Positions 1 through 6,684 of a stretch of DNA of 11,626 nt are shown one piece after another. The stretch is from an uncultured Bacteroidales bacterium. Its GTDB lineage: Bacteria; Bacteroidota; Bacteroidia; Bacteroidales; Paludibacteraceae. The position numbers and the translations under genes were made by a program. The notes under the pieces were generated by a model. The model was not told the origin of the DNA and did not search any database. It saw nothing but the letters and a program-made list of their open reading frames with translations. The stretch lies in assembly GCA_903899865.1 (NCBI GenBank), contig CAIUKZ010000390.1, positions 1-11,626 on the forward strand. Direction: 5' to 3'. Positions within the stretch are counted from its first letter, which is position 1. Every line of letters begins with the position of its first letter.

Positions 1-231
1 ACCATCGATTTCGATTTAATTGAAGAAGTAAAAGCAAAAGCCAATCAACACACATTCATCACCCAACTATCCATCAATGGAAAAGTAATAGCTTCCTCAC
101 AAGGTGATAGCAAAAAAGAATCTCATCAAAATGTAGCACGCATGGGCTACCATCAATTGGAATCAGATCCAAACTTCTTACTTTCCGAAACTCAAACAGA
201 CCGCCCCGATTCGGAAAACGAAAACATATAA
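1..231 (+). CDS. rnc: Ribonuclease III, C-terminal double-stranded-RNA-binding domain (5' end outside window)
   Basis: Frame 1 is open from the first base to a TAA at 229-231, giving the last 76 residues of a protein. The order of features matches a dsRBD: an acidic helix (FDLIEEVKAKA), a beta strand ending in TFITQLSINGKVIA, a short loop, then the RNA-contacting segment SQGDSKKESHQNVARMGYHQL, where the SKKE lysines and following helix are the family's hallmark. In RNase III this domain holds duplex RNA while the N-terminal catalytic domain, missing here, cuts rRNA precursors and other structured RNAs in the cytoplasm. The tail after the domain (about 20 residues, polar) is typical of Bacteroidota RNase III. 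A different dsRBD protein cannot be excluded without the upstream part, but RNase III is by far the commonest bacterial protein ending this way. Confidence 0.8.
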   Translation, partial: TIDFDLIEEVKAKANQHTFITQLSINGKVIASSQGDSKKESHQNVARMGYHQLESDPNFLLSETQTDRPDSENENI

Positions 232-368
232 GCTCATCATGTGTAGCTGGAGAAATCGATTTTAGAAATACACAAAATTGTATCTCGCTTCAATTGTTGT
301 AATAAATATTGGCTGACATCATATTAAGTAAAAAAACCTAAATAATGTCGTATTCTTTGTATCAATTG

Positions 369-448
369 CCGGCCCATTTATGGGCTGGATAGATAGGTAG
401 AATAAGATATTGGCTTTAGCCTAACAATGACAAAATTTGGCTAAAGCC
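369..448. repeat. Cluster of GC-rich palindromes (REP/BIME-like)
   Basis: Two structures lie side by side. At 369-388 CCGGCCCAT and ATGGGCTGG pair over nine positions (one G-T) around a two-base loop. At 412-421 GGCTTTAGCC is the exact reverse complement of GGCTAAAGCC at 439-448, with 17 bases between. Each of these ten-mers can also fold on itself (GGCT/AGCC). Small clustered hairpins of this kind in gaps between genes are typical of repetitive extragenic palindromes. There is no T-run after them, so a plain terminator is less likely. Whether they recur in the genome cannot be seen here. Confidence 0.5.
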
Positions 449-608
449 CTGTGATTCTTGAATATTCCGTTCTGTCCTTTCTTCGATTATCCTTTTCAGT
501 TAGTTTCTCCTTTCTCAATTATCAATTTTTTACCCGCCCCCAAAAGTTATAGAGCAGAAATACTGTAATAGTTTCAATGTATTGTAGCGTAATTCTTATT
601 CTTTTTTT

Positions 609-616
609 TATCTTTG
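609..616 (+). promoter_or_regulatory. Possible Bacteroidota promoter of the acyl-CoA synthetase gene
   Basis: TATCTTTG matches the TAnnTTTG -7 consensus. The nearest upstream TTG (582-584) is 24 bases away, longer than the usual 19-21, so the -33 element is doubtful. Use of it would give a leader of about 190 bases. Confidence 0.35.
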
Positions 617-814
617 TTAAACTCATTAACATAAATACATGTTGTAGTGTATGTATCTACCCTTAAAAAATACAACCAAAAATTGAAAAACACATAGGAT
701 ATTCCTCCTACAAATAAATTTCAACATGTATAATTCATTGATTTATACGCAATCTAGCTTTTTGTCTACTTTTTCTAAACTAGTTGTATCATCTTATAAA
801 TATCAGCATAGAAC

Positions 815-2614
815 ATGAACACAACCAACTTCGCCAACCTGATATCTGCACAGGCAAAAAAATACGGCAACAAAACAGCCCTATATTCACGATTTCATCA
901 GCATGCACATTGGGATAAGCTATCCTGGATAGATTTGGAAAAACACGTTACATCCGTTGCCAAGGCGTTTGTAGAAATTGGGATTAAACCGCAACAATGC
1001 GTAGGTCAATTTTCACACAATAAACCCGAGAATTTTATAGTTGATTTTGCGCTATACTCCAACAGAGCTGTCGTGGTACCTATCTACCCCACTTCGTCAC
1101 TGTCAGAAGTCACCCACATCATAGAAAATGCTGAAATAGAAGTACTGTTTGTGGGCAATGCTGACCAATACGAAATTGCGAAAAAAGCGATGGCTGATTC
1201 AAAATTTCTGAAAAAAATCATCGTTTTTGATAGTGATGTCAAGCCATTAGACCATGACAATGCTATCTACTTTTCAGATTTCAGAAAACTTGGAGAAGAC
1301 TCTCACAAACAAGCAGATGTCAACAGCAGGCAAGAGCAACTAACCGAAAAAGACTTGGCTTGCGTGCTCTACACCTCAGGTACAAGTGGCATATCAAAAG
1401 GAGTGAAAATTTCACATGAAAATTTGAACGAAGCTATCCGAACAAATATTGCCCGACTACCCGAAATTTCAGATACTGAAACTTCCATCGCATTTTTACC
1501 ACTAACTCACATTTTCGAAAGAATGTGGAGCTATCTATGCCTGCACAAAGGTGTGACTATTTATATCAACCATCTCCCACAAGAAATAAGACAAACACTG
1601 TCTGATGTACAACCAAACTATATTTGTTCGGTTCCTCGGTTTTGGGAAAAAGCCTATGATCTGATAAACCAAGAGATGGCCACTTTCTCTGCAGTTAAAC
1701 TTGCCGTATTTACCTGGGCGATAGCTATTGGACAAACGTACAACTTCGAATATGTGCGAATAGCACGAACTCCTGATTGGTACCTAAAGCTCCGATATTT
1801 CATAGCTGACAAGCTTATATTTTCAAAAATAAAAAATAAGCTTGGATTTCAAAAAACCAAAATGCTTCCTGTAGCAGGAGCAAGACTTTCCGATGAATTA
1901 TTAGAATTTTTCAGGGCAATGGGCATCCCTATTGTGTATGGTTACGGACTTACCGAAACCACCGCTACAGTGAGCTGCTTCGAAGAAATCGGTTATAAAA
2001 TCGGATCGGTAGGGAGTGTATTGCCAGAAATAAACGTAAAAATAGGGCCTCACAGCGAAATACTAGTCAAGGGAAAAACCGTAACTCCTGGCTATTACAA
2101 AAACCCAGAAGCCGACCACGAAGCATTTACAAAAGATGGATGGTTTAAAACTGGCGATGCGGGATACTTCCAAGGAAATCACCTGATTTTGACCGATAGA
2201 ATTAAGGACTTGTACAAAACATCTAATGGCAAATTTATTGCACCTCAAAAAATTGAAGCAGTAATGACCCTTGATAGGTACATCGAACAAATAGCGGTTG
2301 TGGGTGATGACCGTAATTATATTACCGCGCTGATAGTACCCTCTATGACCGAAATTGTGAAATATGCCAAAGAACAAAAAATTGAATTTGAGGAGGAATA
2401 TCAGCTATTACAATCTGAAAAAATATATGACCTAATAGACCAACGAATCAAGCTACAACAAAAAGACATGGTTCATTATGAACACATCAGACGATTCACA
2501 TTGGTTCCACAGACTTTCAGTATCGAAACAGGTGAACTTACCAACACCCTCAAAATGCGAAGAGCTGTCATCATGCAAAAATACAAACTACTGATAGATA
2601 GCATGTACAATTAA
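815..2614 (+). CDS. Long-chain fatty acid-CoA ligase (AMP-forming acyl-CoA synthetase)
   Basis: This 599-residue cytoplasmic or membrane-peripheral enzyme of the adenylate-forming (ANL) family should activate fatty acids to acyl-CoA using ATP and CoA. The family's motifs occur in order: the phosphate-binding loop YTSGTSGISKGV (186-197), PLTHIFER (229-236), YGYGLTETTA (375-384), the ribose-binding aspartate region DGWFKTGD (441-448), the hinge DRIKDLYKTSNGKFIAP (461-477), and the C-terminal catalytic lysine in TNTLKMRR (K580). Length and the DLYKTSNGKFI segment are those of long-chain acyl-CoA synthetases rather than acetyl- or coumaroyl-CoA ligases. The ATG at 815 is the first in frame and the N-terminus aligns with the family; there is no clear Shine-Dalgarno site, which is normal in this phylum. 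It stands alone between two gaps, so exact chain-length preference and pathway (degradation or lipid recycling) cannot be read from context. Confidence 0.92.
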   Translation: MNTTNFANLISAQAKKYGNKTALYSRFHQHAHWDKLSWIDLEKHVTSVAKAFVEIGIKPQQCVGQFSHNKPENFIVDFALYSNRAVVVPIYPTSSLSEVTHIIENAEIEVLFVGNADQYEIAKKAMADSKFLKKIIVFDSDVKPLDHDNAIYFSDFRKLGEDSHKQADVNSRQEQLTEKDLACVLYTSGTSGISKGVKISHENLNEAIRTNIARLPEISDTETSIAFLPLTHIFERMWSYLCLHKGVTIYINHLPQEIRQTLSDVQPNYICSVPRFWEKAYDLINQEMATFSAVKLAVFTWAIAIGQTYNFEYVRIARTPDWYLKLRYFIADKLIFSKIKNKLGFQKTKMLPVAGARLSDELLEFFRAMGIPIVYGYGLTETTATVSCFEEIGYKIGSVGSVLPEINVKIGPHSEILVKGKTVTPGYYKNPEADHEAFTKDGWFKTGDAGYFQGNHLILTDRIKDLYKTSNGKFIAPQKIEAVMTLDRYIEQIAVVGDDRNYITALIVPSMTEIVKYAKEQKIEFEEEYQLLQSEKIYDLIDQRIKLQQKDMVHYEHIRRFTLVPQTFSIETGELTNTLKMRRAVIMQKYKLLIDSMYN

Positions 2615-2675
2615 CGAACAACAAAATGGTGTTTTATAACAACCGTCATTTGTACAAATACGAATCAAAACAGGC

Positions 2676-2695
2676 AAATAGGGCTCACAGCGAAA
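2676..2695. repeat. Short near-copy of a segment inside the acyl-CoA synthetase gene
   Basis: Positions 2676-2695 repeat 2040-2060 (inside the upstream gene, around residues 409-415) with a single base missing, 20 of 21 matching. Flanking bases show only weak resemblance. It is either a decayed fragment of a duplicated gene or chance. Confidence 0.4.
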
Positions 2696-2745
2696 GAATA
2701 GTTAAAATAATTGATTATTTCTAATCGGATTTAAATAAGTTTTTT

Positions 2746-2753
2746 TACTTTTG
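2746..2753 (+). promoter_or_regulatory. Promoter -7 box upstream of the winged-helix gene
   Basis: TACTTTTG matches TAnnTTTG and is followed closely by GCGAAGG, leaving a leader of roughly 40 bases before the ATG at 2801. No clear TTTG is found at the expected -33 distance. Confidence 0.5.
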
Positions 2754-2800
2754 CGAAGGTATAATTATCAAAAACAAATAAAAAAACAACACCCAAGATT

Positions 2801-2998
2801 ATGTACAAAGAAAAAATTGGTATCGGTGCCGGTCTAGTATGGGAGGCATTGGCTGCTGGCGAATTAAACGTGAAAGCGGTTAAAAAAGTTACAAAATTGG
2901 CTGAAAAAGATTTAAACTTGGCTCTAGGCTGGTTAGCTAGAGAAGAAAAAGTTGTTTTCAATGAAGTGGAAGGTGAACTATTTGTTCGTTTAGCTTAA
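2801..2998 (+). CDS. Small winged helix-turn-helix protein (DUF2582-like)
   Basis: This 65-residue protein has the pattern of the Bacteroidota winged-helix family formerly called DUF2582. A first helix (IGIGAGLVWEALAAG) is followed by LNVKAVKKVTKLAEKDLNLALGWLAREEKV, a helix-turn-helix in which the second helix ends in the conserved GWLAREEKV, then a beta hairpin wing (VVFNEVEGELFVRLA). It is presumably cytoplasmic. The fold suggests DNA or protein binding, but no target is known to me and none is indicated here. It is monocistronic, with its own -7 box at 2746-2753 and a strong terminator starting 19 bases after the stop, and its many Lys/Ala/Glu residues and common codons fit a well-expressed protein. 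The start is secure: the domain begins immediately at residue 1. Confidence 0.85.
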   Translation: MYKEKIGIGAGLVWEALAAGELNVKAVKKVTKLAEKDLNLALGWLAREEKVVFNEVEGELFVRLA

Positions 2999-3016
2999 TT
3001 GATCAGAAGAAATTAG

Positions 3017-3051
3017 AAGCGGGAATGACCATGGTTCATTCCCGCTTTTTT
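3017..3051 (+). terminator. Rho-independent terminator after the winged-helix gene
   Basis: AAGCGGGAATGA (3017-3028) pairs perfectly over 12 bases with TCATTCCCGCTT (3036-3047) around a seven-base loop, and the second arm runs into six T (3046-3051). The A at 3017-3018 gives it partial function on the other strand too, though no minus-strand gene ends here. Confidence 0.9.
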
Positions 3052-3102
3052 GTCCTCAATGCCCAAAAATAACACATTAATCAATAGATTTTAAAAAATA
3101 TC

Positions 3103-3133
3103 TTTGATAGATAAAAAATAAACCTTATCTTTG
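3103..3133 (+). promoter_or_regulatory. Promoter of the tRNA-Gly / tRNA-Leu unit
   Basis: TTTG at 3103-3106, a 19-base spacer, and TATCTTTG at 3126-3133 form a textbook Bacteroidota sigma-A promoter, followed by CACCCGC. Transcription would start near 3140 and cover the broken tRNA copy, tRNA-Gly and tRNA-Leu up to the terminator at 3496. Confidence 0.85.
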
Positions 3134-3169
3134 CACCCGCTTTTGGTGAAAAGCCCAATTAGTATTTCA

Positions 3170-3206
3170 GCGAAAATAGATCTTTGGTAGAGTACGACCT
3201 TCCAAG
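3170..3206 (+). pseudogene. Broken 5' half of a tRNA-Gly gene
   Basis: The stretch opens with the same ten bases as the intact tRNA-Gly (GCGAAAATAG) and continues TTTGGTAGAGTACGACCTTCCAAG, close to the D arm and anticodon arm of the gene 61 bases downstream. The D-stem is damaged, the anticodon stem's 3' strand no longer pairs, and the T arm and acceptor 3' strand are missing. The loop reads CTTCCAA, which would be a UCC anticodon, so it may derive from a different glycine isoacceptor rather than from its neighbour. It lies inside the tRNA transcript but cannot fold as a tRNA. Confidence 0.75.
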
Positions 3207-3230
3207 ATGAATTACTAAAATCAAAATAAT

Positions 3231-3306
<76 letters not shown>

Positions 3307-3328
3307 TTGAAAATTTGGTCGAACTTTG

Positions 3329-3380
3329 AAAACGGGACGAAGAAGTTTATCCCGATTTTCATATCGGGAAGTCCCGTTTT
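3329..3380. repeat. Nested inverted repeats between tRNA-Gly and the copied 3' end
   Basis: AAAACGGGAC (3329-3338) is the exact reverse complement of GTCCCGTTTT (3371-3380), and inside it TCCCGAT (3350-3356) pairs with ATCGGGA (3363-3369) over seven bases with a six-base loop. The outer right arm is part of the duplicated tRNA 3' end, so the left arm could equally pair with the same sequence in the intact tRNA-Gly. Confidence 0.7.
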
Positions 3381-3390
3381 TCGCTCCATT
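3370..3390 (+). repeat. Direct copy of the tRNA-Gly 3' end
   Basis: These 21 bases are identical to 3288-3308, which cover the 3' half of the T arm, the acceptor strand, CCA and two bases beyond. The copy lies 82 bases downstream of the original. It is not preceded by the rest of a tRNA. It could be the remains of a tandem tRNA-Gly gene or the scar of integration at a tRNA 3' end. Confidence 0.85.
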
Positions 3391-3403
3391 TGTTGAGTAT
3401 CAT

Positions 3404-3486
3404 GCCCGGATGGTGGAATGGTAGACACGAAGGACTTAAAATCCTTTGGCTTTACGGCTGTGCGGGTTCAAGTCCCGCTTCGGGTA
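3404..3486 (+). tRNA. tRNA-Leu (anticodon UAA)
   Basis: Acceptor GCCCGGA pairs with TTCGGGT (two G-T pairs), the anticodon arm is AAGGA-CTTAAAA-TCCTT with anticodon TAA, and a long variable arm (TGGCTTTACGGCTGT) marks it as class II. The T arm is GCGGG-TTCAAGT-CCCGC. The discriminator is A (3486). Unlike the tRNA-Gly before it, no CCA is encoded, so it needs CCA-adding enzyme. It decodes UUA and, by wobble, UUG. Confidence 0.96.
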
Positions 3487-3495
3487 CTTTTACTT

Positions 3496-3541
3496 AATCA
3501 AAAAACCCTCATAATCAAACGATTGTGAGGGTTTTTTGATT
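3496..3541. terminator. Strong terminator of the tRNA unit
   Basis: A 16-base perfect stem runs from 3496-3511 to 3526-3541, with arms AATCAAAAAACCCTCA and TGAGGGTTTTTTGATT. The loop can add a four-base AATC/GATT stem. The A-run on one arm and T-run on the other make it look functional in both directions. Confidence 0.9.
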
Positions 3542-3610
3542 TTAGGGGTGTACTTGTGGATCATTTTTATTTGAAAAACACTCCTCCTTTTGAGTTTCCA
3601 ATGTTCCTTT

Positions 3611-3641
3611 TTTGGCTCAGTATAAAATTTTCATACCTTTG
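3611..3641 (+). promoter_or_regulatory. Promoter of the lipoprotein / M64 protease unit
   Basis: TTTG at 3611-3614, 19 bases, then TACCTTTG at 3634-3641, followed by CG. This is a canonical Bacteroidota promoter and would leave a leader of about 100 bases before the ATG at 3748. Confidence 0.8.
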
Positions 3642-3691
3642 CGTAGTTGAACATCAGATACATTTTTAGAAACGAGTTCAAATCAGAGTAA

Positions 3692-3735
3692 TAAACCGCA
3701 ACTACATTCGTATACTGGAGCAGTTGGGCGGTTTA
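3692..3735 (+). promoter_or_regulatory. Hairpin in the leader of the lipoprotein gene
   Basis: TAAACCGC (3692-3699) pairs exactly with GCGGTTTA (3728-3735), and past a two-base bulge AACT (3700-3703) pairs with AGTT (3722-3725). It ends 12 bases before the ATG at 3748 and lacks a T-run, so it is not a terminator. It could affect mRNA stability or ribosome access; this is inference. Confidence 0.4.
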
Positions 3736-3747
3736 ACTTTTAAACGT

Positions 3748-4230
3748 ATGAAGACACTCCTAGTTTTGCTGGCTGTATTTATTTGTGGCTGCGTTCCTAC
3801 ACGTAGTGTACAAAACGGCGAGCCGAAAAAACATTCCGAGGACAGTTTTCTGTACATGACCTTCATCATGAATCGGGACTCGATAAATCATGTGTCTACT
3901 ATTCGGCTTATAAACACAACTCAAGTGGCTGGTTACACAAAAACAAGCGCTGAATCATACACCTCGAGAAACTTCTTACAATGTAAGTTTTTGGATAAAA
4001 ACAATCATGCCGTATCCACCCAAATGCTCAATCATCCGCTCTATTATAGAGCCGAAGTTTTGACCGAAAATCAAGAACTTAAAACATCAACGATAGAACT
4101 GAATCAATCAGAATTTGTTTTGAGAATTAACCATTCACCTAAACTTAACAAACTAATAATAATCGAAAATAGCGAAAATCAATCGCCTCGAAAAATCTAT
4201 GAATATGTATTTCGGAATTCCGGATTTTAA
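3748..4230 (+). CDS. Small lipoprotein, partner gene of the M64 protease
   Basis: The ATG at 3748 gives 160 residues beginning MKTLLVLLAVFICGCVPT, a lipoprotein signal peptide with the acylated cysteine at residue 15. An in-frame TTG at 3724 would only add eight residues in front of the signal and lies inside the leader hairpin, so I reject it. After a polar linker the mature part alternates hydrophobic and polar residues (STIRLINTTQVAGY, FVLRINHSPKLNKLIIIEN), as in a single beta-sandwich domain, with no catalytic motif visible. It should be anchored in the inner or outer membrane. The gene ends 24 bases before the M64 protease and shares its promoter, so the two products probably act together, for instance the lipoprotein holding or activating the protease. 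I do not recognise the family; the domain might correspond to the N-terminal beta domain found fused to M64 proteases in some Bacteroides. Confidence 0.8.
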   Translation: MKTLLVLLAVFICGCVPTRSVQNGEPKKHSEDSFLYMTFIMNRDSINHVSTIRLINTTQVAGYTKTSAESYTSRNFLQCKFLDKNNHAVSTQMLNHPLYYRAEVLTENQELKTSTIELNQSEFVLRINHSPKLNKLIIIENSENQSPRKIYEYVFRNSGF

Positions 4231-4254
4231 GTATTAACCTTTAGAAAAATTACT

Positions 4255-5646
4255 ATGAAACATCCATTTATAACCGCTTTATTTCTTGCTGTTTACATGG
4301 TTTCGTTTGGTCAACAGTTTCCCAAAGACAGCCTTCTTTACAATGGATCTAGAGATAAGATGATTAATCTTGTCATTCTTCCTGACGGCTATACGTCTGC
4401 CGAACTTTCTAAATTCAAGACAGATGCGACTTCATTTATGAATGGGTTTTTCATGCAATCGCCATTTACACAGTATAAAAACTATTTCAATGTTTACATT
4501 GTCAATATCCCTTCTAGTCAATCGGGAGCTAAACATCCACATACAGCCTCCGACTGTGGCACCGATGTATCTGTATTAAACCCAATTACCTATTTTCAAA
4601 GTTCTTTTGACTACGGTGGGATAGATCGGCTTCTGGTCCCAAATTATTCTATTGTTGGCACTGCACTGATGAATAACTTTCCACAGTGGGATATTGTACT
4701 TGTGATTGTTAATTCAAATAAATATGGAGGATCGGGAGGAATGTATGCCGCTGCTTCTACCAATGTCAGTTCGGCAGAAATAGCCATTCACGAGATAGCT
4801 CATTCCTTTGGATTACTTAGAGATGAATACTACCCAGGAGCGAGCTATATGGCAGAAACAACTAACACCACCAAAGTGTCAAGTCCCACCTCAGTACGAT
4901 GGAAAAACTGGGTGGGAAACAATAGCATAGGGATGTATTCATTCTCAGAAGATCCTTCTTGGTACAGACCGCACCAAAACTGTAAAATGCGATATCTTGG
5001 TGTTCCTTTTTGCTCGTATTGTTCTGAAGTGATCATAGAACGAATACATAGTTTGACGAATCCAATTACTAATTACATCCCTTCTTCAAGTAGCATCAAT
5101 GGATCTTCCATCCCATTACCATTTAGTATCAACACCCTAAAACCGACACCTAACACATTAAAAATCACATGGGTGCTTGATGGAAATTTATGCTCAAAAA
5201 ATAATGAAACATACACATTAAATTCTTCATCCTTATCTCAAGGTACTCACACGCTCACAGCTACCGTGATAGACACTACCAGTTTGGTTAAAAATGACTC
5301 TCATGCATCTGCTCATTTGTATTCTGTGCAATGGAAAATAAACATACTACCTACTGATATTTCTATTGCAACATTACAGTTTAAGACCCAGGTAAATGCA
5401 TATCCTAATCCATTTTTGGATAATCTTACCATTGCCTATACACTTGAAAAATCTTCTGATGTTCAAGTTGATTTATATGACATCAATGGGCTATTTATCA
5501 AAACACTTGAACAACAACACAATCTGCCTGCTGGGGAGCATAAGAAAACAGCTGATGTTTCTCAATTAAATTTACCGAAAGGCTTATTCTTCTTAAAATG
5601 CACAATGGATAATCAAAGTTTCACCAAAAGTGTTATAAAAGAATAG
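4255..5646 (+). CDS. Secreted M64-family (IgA peptidase-like) zinc metalloprotease with T9SS sorting tail
   Basis: The 463-residue product starts with a signal peptide (MKHPFITALFLAVYMVSFGQ). The catalytic domain spans about 30-268: it opens with KMINLVILPDGYT, the usual start of the M64 fold, and contains HEIAHSFGLLRDEY (179-192), the zinc site HExxHxxGxxxDE in which H179 and H183 bind zinc, E180 is the general base and D190 is the likely third ligand. The segment QNCKMRYLGVPFCSYC (241-256) with three cysteines is also typical of the family. An Ig-like domain follows at about 285-365, then a type A T9SS sorting domain from 381 (VNAYPNPFLDNLTIAY to the end, with LYDINGLFIKTL and LPKGLFFLKC). 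The protein is therefore expected to be exported through the outer membrane and attached to the surface or released. It lacks a fused N-terminal domain; the upstream lipoprotein may fill that place. Members include bacterial immunoglobulin A proteases, but the substrate here is unknown and IgA should not be assumed. Confidence 0.93.
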   Translation: MKHPFITALFLAVYMVSFGQQFPKDSLLYNGSRDKMINLVILPDGYTSAELSKFKTDATSFMNGFFMQSPFTQYKNYFNVYIVNIPSSQSGAKHPHTASDCGTDVSVLNPITYFQSSFDYGGIDRLLVPNYSIVGTALMNNFPQWDIVLVIVNSNKYGGSGGMYAAASTNVSSAEIAIHEIAHSFGLLRDEYYPGASYMAETTNTTKVSSPTSVRWKNWVGNNSIGMYSFSEDPSWYRPHQNCKMRYLGVPFCSYCSEVIIERIHSLTNPITNYIPSSSSINGSSIPLPFSINTLKPTPNTLKITWVLDGNLCSKNNETYTLNSSSLSQGTHTLTATVIDTTSLVKNDSHASAHLYSVQWKINILPTDISIATLQFKTQVNAYPNPFLDNLTIAYTLEKSSDVQVDLYDINGLFIKTLEQQHNLPAGEHKKTADVSQLNLPKGLFFLKCTMDNQSFTKSVIKE

Positions 5647-5740
5647 AATCACTTTAGAATGGCTCCATGATGAAACAATGCTTTTTAGAGTGGCGCCACA
5701 AGATTATTCATAGTCATTTTTATCATTAAAACACCTAAAA

Positions 5741-6076
5741 ATGGACAAATATAAGTCATTATTATATTATCACTCAGCACCTTATAATTACAACTGTGCT
5801 CAATCCATCTTGAAAGGATTTCAGCATGAGTTTCAGGTTGAAGAATCTGAAATAGAGGCATACAGATCCAACGGAGGTGGAAAAGCTGAGGGTGGAGTCT
5901 GTGGAGCATTGTTTGCAGCCAATAGATTATTGGCACAAGCGGGCAAGTCTCCTATTTCGGAAGAATTTGCACAACGGGCAGGTAGCGTCTACTGCAAAGA
6001 TATACGAGGCGTAAAGCTTCCTTGCAAAGAGCTGGTGCGGATAGCGGATGATTTGATTGCTGAGCGGATGAAATAA
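5741..6076 (+). CDS. C_GCAxxG_C_C family protein (putative redox or metal-binding)
   Basis: This 111-residue protein shows the spaced cysteines and glycines that define the family: NCAQSIL with C19, GGGKAEGGVCGAL with C54 (46-56), C85 in YCKDIRG and C95 in PCKELV. The conserved cysteines suggest disulfide chemistry or metal or cluster binding; no reaction has been assigned as far as I know. There is no signal peptide, so it should be cytoplasmic. It begins 94 bases after the M64 protease gene with no promoter box that I can recognise in between, so it may be cotranscribed with it, although no functional link is obvious. Its stop codon is only seven bases from that of folE, which converges on it. 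Confidence 0.85.
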   Translation: MDKYKSLLYYHSAPYNYNCAQSILKGFQHEFQVEESEIEAYRSNGGGKAEGGVCGALFAANRLLAQAGKSPISEEFAQRAGSVYCKDIRGVKLPCKELVRIADDLIAERMK

Positions 6077-6096
6077 GAGAACTCTACTTCTTATTT
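6071..6096. terminator. Possible shared terminator between convergent genes
   Basis: AAATAAGA (6071-6078) pairs with TCTTATTT (6089-6096) around a ten-base loop, overlapping the ends of both converging genes. The stem is AT-rich and weak, so termination is only a possibility. Confidence 0.3.
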
Positions 6097-6680
6097 ATCA
6101 GATTGATAAATTCTTCTCTTGTTTTGGCTGTTTCAAATATGCCTGTAAAGTCAGATGTAGTGGTGATGGAGTGTTGCTTCTGTACCCCTCGCATTTGCAT
6201 ACAAAGGTGTTGAGCTTCGATGATAACCATCACTCCCATCGGATTAAGTGTCTTTTGAATACATTCTTTGATCTGTGTTGTCATGCGTTCTTGTACTTGC
6301 ATCCTGCGTGCAAACACTTCTACCACACGAGCAATTTTACTCAATCCGGTGATTTTCTTATTGGGGATATATGCCACGTGAGCCTTGCCAAAGAAAGGCA
6401 ACATGTGATGCTCGCACATGGAGTAAAAGTCGATGTCCTTCACAATCACCATTTGTCTGTAATCTTCCGTAAAAACAGCCGATTTAATAATTGCCTCCGG
6501 ATCTTGCTCATAGCCTTGCATCAGAAACTGCAATGCTTTGGCAACTCTTTCTGGCGTCCTTACCAGACCCTCCCTATTTACATCCTCACCCAACAATTGG
6601 ATGATTTGCGTGTAGTGTTCGGATATTTGAGCGGTGACAGTTGGGTCAAAAGGGGCTGATTGGGTGGTATTAAAATCCAT
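6084..6680 (-). CDS. folE: GTP cyclohydrolase I (type I)
   Basis: The 198-residue enzyme converts GTP to 7,8-dihydroneopterin triphosphate, the first step toward folate and other pterins, in the cytoplasm as a homodecamer. Family landmarks are all present: GLVRTPERVAKAL (38-50), the zinc and active-site segment SMCEHHMLPFFGKAHVAYIP (87-106) with C89 and the two histidines, the KITGLSKIARVVEVFARRMQVQERMT helix region (109-134), and HLCMQMRGVQKQHSITTTS (158-176), where C160 is the second zinc cysteine and H158 lies beside it. Length is normal for a bacterial FolE. It starts four bases after the stop of the SPOR-domain gene on the same strand and must be translated from the same message; the promoter is most likely the one at 7279-7312. 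The first ATG was used because the N-terminal extension before the conserved domain is short, as in relatives. Confidence 0.97.
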   Translation of the reverse strand: MDFNTTQSAPFDPTVTAQISEHYTQIIQLLGEDVNREGLVRTPERVAKALQFLMQGYEQDPEAIIKSAVFTEDYRQMVIVKDIDFYSMCEHHMLPFFGKAHVAYIPNKKITGLSKIARVVEVFARRMQVQERMTTQIKECIQKTLNPMGVMVIIEAQHLCMQMRGVQKQHSITTTSDFTGIFETAKTREEFINLINKK

Positions 6681-6684
6681 TATC

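Larger units (their letters stand above)
232..814. other. 583-base intergenic region with hairpins and a possible promoter
   Basis: No convincing gene lies here; the longest reading frames are short and compositionally poor. The left half holds a cluster of GC-rich inverted repeats (369-448, listed separately) in an otherwise AT-rich background. A TATCTTTG box at 609-616 is the best promoter candidate for the downstream acyl-CoA synthetase. The final 200 bases are AT-rich with nothing recognised. Confidence 0.6.

Noticed and set aside
345..392. Fifteen-codon frame in the gap after rnc, possible leader peptide
   Set aside because: It overlaps the hairpin at 369-388 but has no promoter or regulated gene close by and no run of regulatory codons.
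3724..3747. TTG start eight codons before the lipoprotein ATG
   Set aside because: It would put extra residues before a well-formed lipoprotein signal and lies within the leader hairpin.
5652..5695. Two similar TTTAGARTGGCKCCA stretches after the M64 gene
   Set aside because: Short, imperfect and without a pairing or T-run; not enough to call a repeat or terminator.
6171..6659. Plus-strand open frame of 162 codons opposite folE
   Set aside because: It is fully antisense to a clearly recognised folE and its translation is rich in His, Cys and Leu with no domain; a shadow frame.
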